NCBI RefSeq assembly: GCF_901709675.1
Contig: NC_051104.1
Location: 4,571,501 to 4,635,500 of the forward strand
Length of the DNA: 64,000 nucleotides
Direction: 5' to 3'
From: Syngnathus acus
Taxonomy: Eukaryota > Chordata > Actinopteri > Syngnathiformes > Syngnathidae
The stretch's first letter is position 1. Every line of letters starts with the position of its first letter. The notes below the pieces were generated by a model. That model was not told the DNA's origin. It saw only the letters and a program-made list of their open reading frames with translations, and searched no databases. The translations under genes and the position numbers were made by a program. Below, one piece after another: positions 1 through 11,900 of the stretch.

Positions 1-1427
1 GCTAAGCTGAGATGAGAATGTCTCTCATGTCCTTGTGTGCCACTTTTTTTCTTTTTTTTGACCACCATTAACAAGTTGCGTGCTTACGGTTGAGCAAACG
101 CAATTTTACGAGTTTCACAGGCAACGAAAGGTTGTGTGTTTGGATATGTATGAATGTGTGTGTGTTTGTTTTGAGCCTTGAGAAGTGAGTAGGGGAAGCC
201 AAAATATCAAAGACCCAAGAGTCAAGCGCCGGTCGTGCAGGAAGTCAAACGTGGAAATCAAACATCCCATGAAGTTGCCCGAGACGGCCAAATGCAATAA
301 CACGGTAGCTGTACCTTGTCTGTCCGAGGTGAGCGAAAGAGACGGACGGACGGACGTACACACTGTGCTCCTTGTTGAGTACTCACTAGCCAATTAGTTT
401 GAAAAGCCCGCTTTCATAAAGCAAATTTATGGACATTTAAATTAAGAATCTCATCTACAACAATGCGCAGACCCAAAAGCTAGCTTCTAAACAGACCAGC
501 TAGTCCCGAGATATATTTACATGCCTTTTTACCCAGATTTGTATGGTGCCGTGGAACACACAATAAAAACAGGCCCAGGGACAGACGGCTGTAATTTACT
601 GCTTTCTGACAGATATAATCTTGGAAGATAGGAGCGAAGCAGGCCCACAGAGCTGCAAGCAAGCACATGCCAGCGATTAAGTCTCCGCACAGACAAAGCA
701 TATGAAACAATGAATGATTAGTTTGGACTTTAAAATTTATAAAAGTCAGTGCTCCATAAAATGGAAGCATTGTGAGTATGTATGCGCATATATTACATCG
801 ACGTCGTTTAGAAAAATAGAAGTCTGTTTCATACTCTAATGATATGGTGCGGTTGAAACTGACCCAGTTTAAAGTTAAAGCAAGGCAGTGAATGTGCCAA
901 CATTAACATATAGACTATAAATGGTTCATGTCACAAATGTCCTGACATTTTCATGGCGAAGCAATTTGGGGATATTATCGGTGTTCCTTAGAAGCAAAAG
1001 TTACAATCTCTTCAATTGCAGATTATTAAAAAAAAAAACTTACTTGTGTCTAATCTTATTTGACAAAACAATAAAAATATTTCAGAGTGCTCGCTACACC
1101 TAACACCTCAGCGGCTTTAGTCACTCCTCACCAGGGAGTCATGCACGGTGCACAGGGAAGGATGGGGTGAGCCAAAACACTTGCAGGGTCAATTTTGCAT
1201 GTGACCGGTGTTTCGTATTTAATGAGAGCCGCTGTCACATCAAGTCAAGGCAGTCAGCGTAGAAAGCAAAGAGAAGAGAGGAGGAGTGAAGGGAGGTAGC
1301 GAAGAAGGTTGATGAGACATTCAAACAATAAAATTGCCACAATATGATACAATACTAATTTAGCAAATTTAACAAGAGCGCTTCACAGATATCCACGGGA
1401 CAGTAACAGTTGAAAGTCAGTCAAAAG

Positions 1428-1628
1428 CTAAAAAATAAAAACGAGTCTGCAAACGTAGCAGTGGAAGGAAATGCCATACAAAAACAACAACAGCAAGGGA
1501 CCTAAAATTGATCCCTGTGGAACACCATAACACAAAAAGTCCTGCCAGCCAAATAAGATCGAAATCACTCCTCCTGATGCCAACCTAGGCTGCAAACTTA
1601 TAACTTTGTATATTTGCATCCAAGCCAA
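1428..1628 (-). mobile_element. LINE reverse transcriptase remnant (L2/Rex1-like)
   Basis: The minus strand reads YGVPQGSILGPLLLLFLYGISFHCY, typical of the non-LTR reverse transcriptase palm region. Relative to the family, a stretch of about ten residues between the LLFxLY and GISFHCY blocks is missing. The catalytic YADD box that should follow HCY is broken by a frame change. The upstream part (about 1545-1625) is only loosely similar. A dead fragment of a few hundred bases at most. Confidence 0.7.
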
Positions 1629-4482
1629 TTTTATTTATAAAGAAATTAAAAAAATGATAGTAAGCTCCAACTCTGTAAGGCGCTCTGCTCACAACATCCA
1701 CCCACCTCCTCCCACCCACATTCCCTCACCGGACCCTCATTAGCTCATGTGTACTCAATGCGTTTGCTCCTGCATCCCTTAATTTCCACTGTTATGGGGA
1801 CAAAGAGAGGCACAAAGCGTATCGCGGCACCAGCTCCTTGAACTCGACCTCATTCACTCATTACTGTCGCCATAGAAACCCCCTCCCCTCATCACCTCCT
1901 GACAAACCCTCTCACAGTGACTTTATGAATCGTGTGTCACTCATGACGGGCAAAGAGAGCCTTACTCGAAATATCACTTCTAGTTCATCCCAAAGGAATT
2001 TGATGGGCCTTGAGATCAGGGCTTTCAACTTCTTCCGCACCAAACTCATCCAACCACAATGCGGGAGTCAAAGAAGTACACAGATGCAAAAAAAAAAATG
2101 CACGACTGAAAAATGTGCTCCAGTTTTCAAACAGCCACTTCAAATCCACTCCGATAAATTCATGAGCATCTGGGGACAGCTTTCATATAGCCACATGAGC
2201 ATGCATACACACACACGCAAACACACACGCCCACGCACACACCCAAGGGCTCCCTCTGCTGAGTTGTAAGTTCATAACTTCAAGAACACCCCGACTAAGA
2301 CGTTCTTAAGATTGGTTGACAGATTTTATAAATTGCTAATAAGAATTTCAATTTCTTTGTACTTGGCCCAAAACACATACTTACGTAATTAAGACTAATC
2401 TGAAAAACTGTTTCCAAATATTTCCTTTGGGCTATTCGGACAAAAATTAGATGCCAAATAATAGGTGAAATGTTTACTATTTAAATTATTGGCGATGCAT
2501 GATATACACAGTTAGCTATTTAATAAATGATTATGATTAATTGTTCTTTCATTGATTGGTAAGGCTGAGGCGACACAAAATGAAAGCAATGTCACGCATT
2601 GATTTACACGAAGACATCTGCTTCATTAATCCTCATGATGACATGGAAGAATAATAGAATAAGCGGAGATGAGTGCAGAGAAATATATAAAGGCAATCAA
2701 TGTAATTTGGATGTGATGTATTTTTAATGAGGCACCAGTTGTGCGAGGGGTTCGAGCGGAGTACTGAATCCAGTCGGGCCGCTATTGATCACTTGGCTGT
2801 TGGTGGAAGGCTGGCACCAAACCGGGCCACAGGGAGGCTCGATCAGCACTGTCTCACTTCCTGTCATCAGCTTCTTATTAGGCCTAACTCCTTCTTCCAT
2901 GACCCGAGAAGAACAACACATTTCAAGTATAGGTATCCTTCACCGGACTTTTATTCATCATCACTTTGATATCCAGTCCAGACATACTCTGGTCTCTTCG
3001 GGTGTGATCAAGCCATTCTTCCCGGCACCAGGAGAAGTCTAACAACGTATCAGCAGAGTGAGAACAGTGGCAGTAAAGCACCTAAGGGTGGATTCTTGAC
3101 TAGTGTGACCCCAGGGAGGGTGTCGCATCCTCCTTTTAATCATTAAAGGGGCAGGAAGCCCCCCCTCCAACTTCTCAAGCCCCGTCACCATTTAACCCCC
3201 TGGTCTGACTCCCTGCGTAGCCCCCAGCTTCACAAGCGCCACAGTCTCATAAGCCAGACCAGTGTCTCCACTGATAATCGATGTCTGCGCCCCAGCTTCC
3301 CTCCCCCTTGCCCCCTGAGGCTCAAAACCGCCGCTTCAGCTCCCGTAAAGATGGCTGAAACGTACGTATGTTCACGTAGGCTCAACGAAGGCATATAATG
3401 TTAACAAACTGTGTGGTGGCGGGGGTTCTTTCCAAATGTGTCGACGCACATAACTACTGGATCACAATTTTTTTTTTACCTGAGTCAATCAAGTCCCATT
3501 GATTCGGTAGGGAAAGACAAGGGGAGTGGGGACAGGGTTATGAGGCCCAGGCAACGGGACTCCAAAATCCATACATGGATTTTCGCCCGCCACTGACTCA
3601 ACTCGACCGGTGATTTTAAAATAGAATTATTTTCCTGGCTCAATTAAGGTCGACAGATAGGAAAAGAAATTATCGAATGAAAACGTTCCCAACAGACGGG
3701 TTCTGCTCTATTTGCACGGACACAAAAGTTGATTGTAGTCGGTCCGCACGGCCTCCGTGATTGTAACCTATAAAATGACTTCACGAGTGGAGACAGCTTA
3801 TCTCTCCCCGCGGATGCAATCAATAGACTGGCGCTCCGGCGTTGCTTGTTGACGCAAAACTTCAGAGAGCGCGGTAATCTGTCGTTCGCCTGCTTTGGGT
3901 AAATAAGTCTCCGTGAATTCGTCATTGAGCACACGGAGGTCACATGGGCTGAGCTGTGGCTGATTTTGATGTAACAACGCATTATTGTGTTTTATGCTCG
4001 TCACTTGTTTGTCTGGGGGGGGGGGGGAGACGGAGACAGGACGGCATCTTGCTTATCAGTCCATCACAAAGATGAACTATTGTGTAAACAGTCTCAACAG
4101 AGCGCCGGCTGCAGGCGGCTTGTTCTCCTCTCTTGTGTCGTCGTGACTGTGTGACCGGCAGCTCATGTGGGTGTCAACAAAGCACGCTAATGATATTATT
4201 TTTAGTCATTGTTGGGGAAAAGTATTTTGGATGGGATCAGTTTGCAAACCAGAGCCACTAATAACAGCGTAGGAAGCACAATGCTTGCTATATTTCCAGT
4301 TCATGCAACTTCTGGGAAACAGTTGGACTGTTTGTTTAATCACAGTAATATTGACACAACTGAAATACACCAAGATATTTTGCAATGCACATTTTTGCAC
4401 TCGATTGCGACAGTTAGAGCTGTTATTTCTGTATTTTATTTTTTGGGACGAAGCACAACTTATTTGGGTGTTTTTTCTGTCT

Positions 4483-4485
<3 letters not shown>

Positions 4486-4532
<47 letters not shown>
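4486..4532. repeat. (TA)n microsatellite
   Basis: About 23 uninterrupted AT dinucleotides. Confidence 0.97.
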
Positions 4533-4536
<4 letters not shown>

Positions 4537-4881
4537 GATATAACCAACAGCTGTCTTTTGTCTCATGGTCTCTATTATTTATAACGCTCGACACTGTGCA
4601 TAAACGGTAGCTAACAGTGGTCTCAGATCGTGTCGCAATGGCGGGACCGGTGTCACGTTCGTGTGAGTCATATCTTTACTTGCGGTGAGATTAGGTGACG
4701 CTCTATACAAGCAAACAACATTCCCAGCAGCCCAACGCAGCTGAGAGACTCTTTATTGGCTGCAAATGACAGCAGCTGCCATTGGGGAAGCAAACAATTG
4801 CCTCCTGCTGTAGTTGGGGAGCTGATTTATGCAAGACATTTTCCCACCTACTGTGGCTTAAATGTGTAATTGGTATCTGTT

Positions 4882-4986
4882 CAGTTATTTTTGTTTCTGT
4901 GTTGTCAGTACCGTACCTCCAGCCGAATTCTCATAAGCAGTTTATTTTTGTTTCTGTTATCTGCACGGTACCTCCAGCCCAATTCT
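4882..4986. repeat. Two-copy tandem duplication, unit about 56 bp
   Basis: A unit beginning CAGTTATTTTTGTTTCTGT and ending GTACCTCCAGCCGAATTCT recurs at 4938-4986 with small changes (CAGTTTATTTTTGTTTCTGT, GTACCTCCAGCCCAATTCT). Confidence 0.85.
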
Positions 4987-5258
4987 AGCCCCCTTTGAGT
5001 AAAGTGAGAAGACTTGCTGAAATGCTGGAGAAAAAGTAGATCATAATTGCTCTGAAGGGTGAGACGCCTGAGATTCAACACGTCCCGCTCTCATAAAAGG
5101 TGGCGATCCATATCACACGAAGCATTGTGCGCTGGCACAAAAGCTACAGTGACAGCTGCTTCATTACCTGAGTGGTCACTGATCTATTGTAAATTTTTAC
5201 TCAGCACCATATTATAAACAAGATTAAAAAAGAAAAAAATCACAGGCGACAAGGAGTA

Positions 5259-5502
5259 CCGTATTTTCCGCACTATAAGGCGCACCGGATTATAAGGCGC
5301 ACCTTCAATGAATGCCCCATTTTAAAACTTTGTCCATATATAAAAGATATATACATTTGGCCCGCGGGCCAGACTTTGAACACGCCTGCTGTAGTGGCTC
5401 AATATTGGTCCATATATAAGGCGCACCTGATTATAAGGCGCACTGTCGGCTTTTGAGAAAATTGGAGGTTTTTAGGTGCGCCTTATAGTGCGGAAAATAC
5501 GG
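5259..5502. mobile_element. MITE, subfamily B
   Basis: A 244-bp element with inverted termini starting CCGTATTTTCCGCACTATAA and TA dinucleotides at both flanks (5257-5258 and 5503-5504), as expected of Tc1/mariner-type target duplication. Both ends carry repeated TATAAGGCGCACC units. The interior has CCCGCGGGCC followed by GACTTTGAACACGCCTGC, shared with the copy at 48.1 kb and absent from the 41.6 and 56.7 kb copies. No coding capacity. Confidence 0.88.
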
Positions 5503-6336
5503 TAGTCGCTGTGACCGCTTGAGCATGTTTTGAAGCAAAGTAGACTTGTGTGTTTACACAGACGTGCATATAGCAACATAAACACGTAAAATGAAGAAAG
5601 ATCTTGTGTCTAAAAGCAAGACATTTTATAAAGCTCGCCATGTCAACCGCAGGTTAACAGTTCTGGTGAGTGCTTCCTAATTTACAAGTGCACTTTGATT
5701 ACCTTAACTTGCTTTTGCTGCCTCCACATTTAGATGAGAAATTCCCGACTGTTTATCTTTCAGATTGCCCTCTCTGCTCTATAATGTCCAAACAACATCT
5801 CCACTTGGCTTGAAATACTTCTTTCATATGAAAACAAGACTTTGAGGGGTTTAAGAGTTTCTGTCTGCATTCTGAACACTTGGGGTTCTTGCAACAATAA
5901 CAAATGACAAAGCTGTCTCAAATCTAATCCAATTTAACTAGAGAGGAAGCCAAATGATCGTAGTCGATGTTTTTGAGTTCATGTCCAGGATGTCGCAGTC
6001 TGGATGGATCAGGAGTCACGAGACTGTCTGGTGACCCCAAAGGACCCTAAGGTGGCATTTCCCCAGCTAAAAATACTGACACCGTTCCAGGAACAGCGGT
6101 GTTCATGATGAAGGAGAGGAAGGAAACAGTTTCTGTCCTCTGTTCACCTCAGAAGTATTTTTTTTTTTTAGGTGGGGGTCCATTTTACTTTTGACCTTAA
6201 CTTTTATCTGACTTGAATTGGCTTTTTATAAGCAACTTATTTAAGATGACACAAAAACAAATGTTCAGTTTATCATACAACATTATAAATATTGAAATGT
6301 TAAATATAGAATGCGCCTAACATTTATCTTGTTGGA

Positions 6337-6440
6337 CTCCATCCCAGTTGGGCGAGACATAGGTACACCCTAGTTGCCACTCACTCACAGAGCACAAGCA
6401 CTTTGGCATTCACACAGCCCATTTTTGGAATGTATGAAGG
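6337..6440 (+). repeat. Diverged fragment of a common fish interspersed repeat
   Basis: The run of blocks CCATCCCAGTTGGGCGAGAC, GGTACACCCTAGTTGCCA, CAATCACAGGGCAC-like CACTCACAGAGCAC, ATTCACAC and TTTTTGGAATGT has the order and spacing of a widespread teleost repeat that I recognise from memory. Several substitutions show it is old. Boundaries are approximate. Confidence 0.5.
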
Positions 6441-8933
6441 GTGTGTAATATTGTCTCTCAAACAAAGCCTGGCATTCTATTTCAGTTTCCAAGAAAATAT
6501 TCATATCCTAAATTTTGAGTCAAATTCATCTCATTAACCATTACAATATTTCCCCTCACGTAGCTTTGCCACCACATCCCAAAGTGGCAACATGAACAGG
6601 AGGTTTTTTTTTTTTCTCGTCCTTTCCTCTGGGACAGACTGGTGCCAGGGAGTGCTGAGAGGGTAAACCTCTCGTGCCCACACCCCGCCTGCAAACAAAC
6701 CACAAACACACCCAGCAGGCCTCCAGGCACCAACACAACCACGGGCCCCAGACCCTCAGTCTGCTGCTGGAGTCAGCTGGATGTCTGCGTGCGCCTCATT
6801 ATGCTGCTCATTGTTCATTGTCAACACCCTGTTGCACTGCTGTGTGTGTGATATACACACACATATATATCCTATACAGATAGATCGATGGCTAGATGGA
6901 CATTTTTCACACGGTTCCTTTTTTCCGTACAAGGCGTGCACCATGAATCACATATCAACACGCGTCAACTGTCTAAGAGACGCCACAATTGATGATTACA
7001 TCAGACTGCCGGTTGGCGTAATTATCTTTAATCATCAGTGTCGGTTGCTTGACACCTTCCATGGTGAGAATAGAATAACAACACTTCCAATTATGTTGTT
7101 CTTTAAGAAGACATCACAGGTGACGCCTGAGGCGTTATAGACTTGGAAAGTAACGCTCACTTGGCTTCTCTAATGGGAATGTAGAACAAGTATGAATCAT
7201 GGAGCAATTAGTTTAAAACCTCAATCCTGCTTTAATGGATCTCAAACTGCAACAGGACCTTCGCATGATTTACGGTAAAAACAGAAAAGGTGTTTTTATC
7301 AGCACAAATTGTCTTCACGGGCATTTATGAGAAAGTGGAGGCCAAGATATGCCTGAGTAATAATTGCCTTGTTTGGTTTAGACGACAATTGTGGGAGTTA
7401 TAATTTCAAATCCAGGCTCAAAAGCATCTGAGAGCAAATTCATACGTTTTCCGTCATTACCTTATGTTTATACAGAACGTTTGCGAGGAGGTATAACAAC
7501 AACAGAGACATTTTAGTGATTACTTTTTGACATATTCCATCATTTCGTAATTTGTACAGCCCCCCTGTGGCAAGTTGATCTTTACCTCATTTGCAATGTA
7601 ACCAAAGCGGAATACATCACAACGTACGGAAAAAGAGGTCGCTAACATTGTCTCCTTGCCAGGAAATTTCAAGCAGTGACTGACATCCTAATAAGCGCTT
7701 AAAGAGTTTATACAGGCTGCAGTGGATTTTTTTTTTAATTCTTTTTTATTTTTCTTATAAGTTGAAGTACCAAATGCAACATCAATATTGAGGGAAATCT
7801 AAACATGTGCTTTTTTTTTTTGTTGCAGGTTTGTCTCTGGCCCGTCTGACAAAACTGAGCATAACCACTCAACTCTAAAGTGCTCTCCCAACAACATTAA
7901 TGCAGCTAATATATATTGATACAGTTTGTTGCTTTTGGACGAAAGCTTCTCTCTGATGTCCTCGAAAGAGAGCCGGATCAGGCAAATATTTAGATCCACA
8001 GAGTAACCAGTTGCTGCAAACATCAACTGTCCTAATACTGGCAAGAGCCCAATAAACTATCTTTTAATGTCATTACTAAATGACCGGAGACGGCATGAAC
8101 AAAAATGTCGACCTGGTTCTATAAATTGCAGCCGTTTGAGCGAGCTCTTGATTCCTCATCTGAACAGATGCTGCAGTATGAATGAGGCAGGGCAGACGTG
8201 TCTTTAAAACAAACGCGGTGTAAAGTTGTGAGTCAGTTATCGGCTCCGGCGCAGCTATGCGAGGCCTCCAGACAGGCTTGCATTGATGTGAAACTGTTGC
8301 TCCCCCTCTTCAGTGACCCTGGAGCAGGGGTGAGGCCATGAGGGGCACACCAAGAGCCCAAGGTGCGATGGTTATCTCGGAGGTAGAGTTACAGTCAGTC
8401 GTAAGGAGGCAAGAGAGACGGATGGATACTAGTGGACGCCCCTTTTTGCCTCCTCGTCCATTTACAGAAGGAGCCACTGTTCCTCTAGGGTTCCTTGGTT
8501 TGGGCTTGTGTGCATCCTACAACCATTTCCACCCCTCCTACCCACCAGACAACCACAGGCCGCTCCAGGGGAAAGAAGAATTTACACTGGCAGCGGCCTC
8601 CGAGCAGCACCACTTGTCCGTCATTACCAAGCTCAACGTAAAGCCTCAGTTTAAATGTTGCTGATGATGGTCTGAAGTCAGTTGCATGGAAACAAAAAAG
8701 AGCCGCAATCATGTAAATTTGATAACAAGCGTTAAATAGCATGAGATTTTGGGATAAAGTTGCTTTACCCGACATCAAATTCAATTGAGGACTTTGGTTG
8801 TGTTATGCGCTCGGATAGCATGTCAAGGCCTGTCCAGTTGGCCAGTTGTCAGCGGCGTCTTCATCATCCAAAGGAGGCATTTTATCTTTCCCATCACAAC
8901 ACTCCTCAAAGGAAGGGGGAGAATGTGCGTGCA

Positions 8934-8955
8934 TGTGTGTGTGTGTGTGTGTGTG
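8934..8955. repeat. (GT)n microsatellite
   Basis: Eleven GT units in an uninterrupted run. Confidence 0.95.
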
Positions 8956-11900
8956 CCCTTGTGTCATAGATGCCAGCAAACGTAACTTTACGACATTGAC
9001 GATGCAGGGAGAAAAATGACAAAAGTAGTAAACAACATAAAAGATACTTCATCGTCTTTTAAAAATGCATATCCTCTCCAGTGCACCACATTCACAGACA
9101 CACCGGCTACTTAGTTCTGTGACCCATAAGCTTCAACCCGTGACCAGAAAGCAGTGATCTAATAAAGCCTTGCAGTGCTTCAGTGGTCAGCAAAAGAGTG
9201 AAGGTGACATAAAGGCCATCATCTCATTGACCCACATTCCACCCTATACAGCAATATTTACTCTGCTGACGTTAACAGGCCATTAACACCTACGTGTTTG
9301 CTTCCGAAAGATCCTGCTCGCCTCTCTCAGGTTTGAGAAGTGTATATATATATGCCATGTCCAGACTGTGACTAATAACATAGTGTGATAGTGTTTCACA
9401 AATCCTGACAGCAGCAACAATGTAGGCAGTGTATGCAAATCTAATCTGTCTAAATATGAGCATGGAGCCAAGAGTTAAGCAGCCCGGCCGCCGTTCAAGC
9501 ATAGCCTGCAGATAGAGAAGGCTTGCAAGGAGGCTGATTAGATACACTCGGAGTAAGTGCAGAATCAGGTCAACATTCTCCGGCACCAAAGTTAGACTCC
9601 CAAGTGATCATGTTCAAAACACAAAGAGGGGATATGATGCTTGAGGTTATCTGAATGTGGTGCCATCTACAGTTTGTGTCTGTGATTCTGTCCAGTAAAG
9701 AGACAAGAGAGCCATCTGTTGATAAATAACAACCCACTATGACAAAGGCAGCAGGAAATTTGTGGGTCTGAAAATACCGAAATAATCCGAAACAGTCCTA
9801 TAACCATGATAAATACCTCTTATGTAGTGTCGCCTGTGAAATCCTATTTTCAGATTTTTTTCCAGGCTGACAAATAACAGTTGGAACTTTCCACACACAA
9901 ACTTATTTTGTGTGGGTCTTTGAGCTGAGCTGCCCCTGCAGCTAAACCTGCCAGAAGTTTTAAAAAAAACAATGGTTTGACCTAGTCAGCCACTTTTCTG
10001 CCTCATTTCCTTTCCTATCATTGTCTTCCGTGATCCAGGTCACCGAGAAAATCCACTACCGGAGCCAGAGTAGGTGTGTAGTCCATTTCCAACATGGCAT
10101 CTAAAAAGAGGCATCATAAGATCGACAACAAATGACAACAAACATTAACACTTCTTCAGCTTCTTCTCCTGTCCTCAATATCTGTTAGCAGTTACTTAGT
10201 GGCAGGATTCCATAAAATGTGCTCTCCAGATGTCCCACAACAAGTAGATTTGTGCCACTCAAACACTTTGATTACTACGATCCAAACAGTAATGACAGCC
10301 ATAGCACAAAGAAGCATGATTGGTTATTTTCATGTTTGTTATAACTGGCTGTGACTCCCCATAGGCAGTTTCCATGTCAGGATGCAGAAGTCCTCTTTGT
10401 TCCCTCTCAGTATTTAACAAGCCAAGCCAATCCTTTAAATAAGACGCTTCGGATTGGTTTTACTGCGGCCTATCATCTCTTCTTGGCATTGTCGCAGAGG
10501 TCTGGATTTTACTTTTGCCGCGATGAGGCCATTCTTGTGGCCATTTTGCTTTTCTCTCCTCTGCTCGACGTCTTTTAATGGTTCAGAGGCCACAGCAGCT
10601 GTTTCAGTAGGCATTCGGTCATGTGCCTGAAATGGATTTCCAGGATATGGTCTTCCGACCAAGAAAAAAAAAATCAGGAGGAGATGGTGAGCAGAAGACA
10701 AGGACAGAGAAAGTAGACAAGATAAAGATGTCAGGGGATGTGTTCAGTTGGTGGCCGCTGAACTGGGGAAGCTCAGTAGCACCTCACGGTCGAGAGACTT
10801 TATCTCCAGACTCACCTCAGCAAGCATGATAAGAGCAGCTGCTACTTTCAGACACGTTTTTAGACATGCGCGTACATGAAATCGTAAAATTAAAAGTGGG
10901 CCTCGTTTGCAAACAGTTAGCTCCATATGAAGTTCCACAGGCCTCCTTGCTTGTCACTTTCCAGTCTGGATGAAGAGTGAAGGCTATTGCCTCATGCACT
11001 AGTTGTCAAGATTTATGAACCTGGGCTTCTTTACATATCGTCTACAGAGAGCTCTCTTGACGTTTTAAATCTGGGATGTTGGACTTTTAATGTTCACTCA
11101 TTCAGATGACAGCAGTGGCACCCTTACGTCTGTTTGAAAACCGCATTTATGTACGAACGATTGAGGAAATTACATTTCTATTTCAGTTAAAGTGCCAGAT
11201 TGAGGCGCTCTGTTTTACGGGCCGAGGCGGAAACTTGGCCGTGGCGTCCGGCTTCGGCGAGAGGGGAGTGACAGGGGTTCGGGGGGCCCCGCGCGGCACT
11301 AAGTTGGACGATTGTGATTCCGGGCAACTGGCCCACTCCGTCCTTCCCTCCCTACCTCCCGGCTTTTGCTCCTTGGCAAAAGCAAGAGCAGGAAATCCCC
11401 CAGACGGGATTTTAGCGAGGTTTAATGAACACGTTGGCTTGACAGTGCGTTTTCCTGTTTACTAAAAGGCAGACGGTCAAATAACAGTAAACACAGTTTC
11501 CCCTTCAACCTGCCCTTCGCTCATCATCCTATCAGGAGAACGCAAAGTAATTGACCTCTTTAGTGATGCAAAGCACATACTTTCAGATGTTTACAGTATA
11601 TTTAGCCAACCCACGTAATTTCATTCTGTCCCTGAATCCTAACCCCAAGACGACCAAATCACTGAGAATAAAAGTAATTGGTGGTCTCACCTCAACTTCT
11701 GAATGGAACCAAGTCTGCATGGAGGAGCCGCAGCTTCTGGCAGGCTTCCCCAATTCTGTCCCCACACTCTTAGCGAGAGGAGATTTGGTCCGGGAACACT
11801 GTAAACATGCCACACGGTTTGACCTCTTTCACAAAATATCTCTGACCGAGTTCAACCAGGACAAACACAATCTCGGAATTCTGATGCCGGGTGGCAACGA

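Noticed and set aside
1838-2269. 143-codon open frame on the plus strand
   Set aside because: It is low-complexity Ser/His/Pro/Thr-rich and runs into a CA-rich repeat. No support as a gene.
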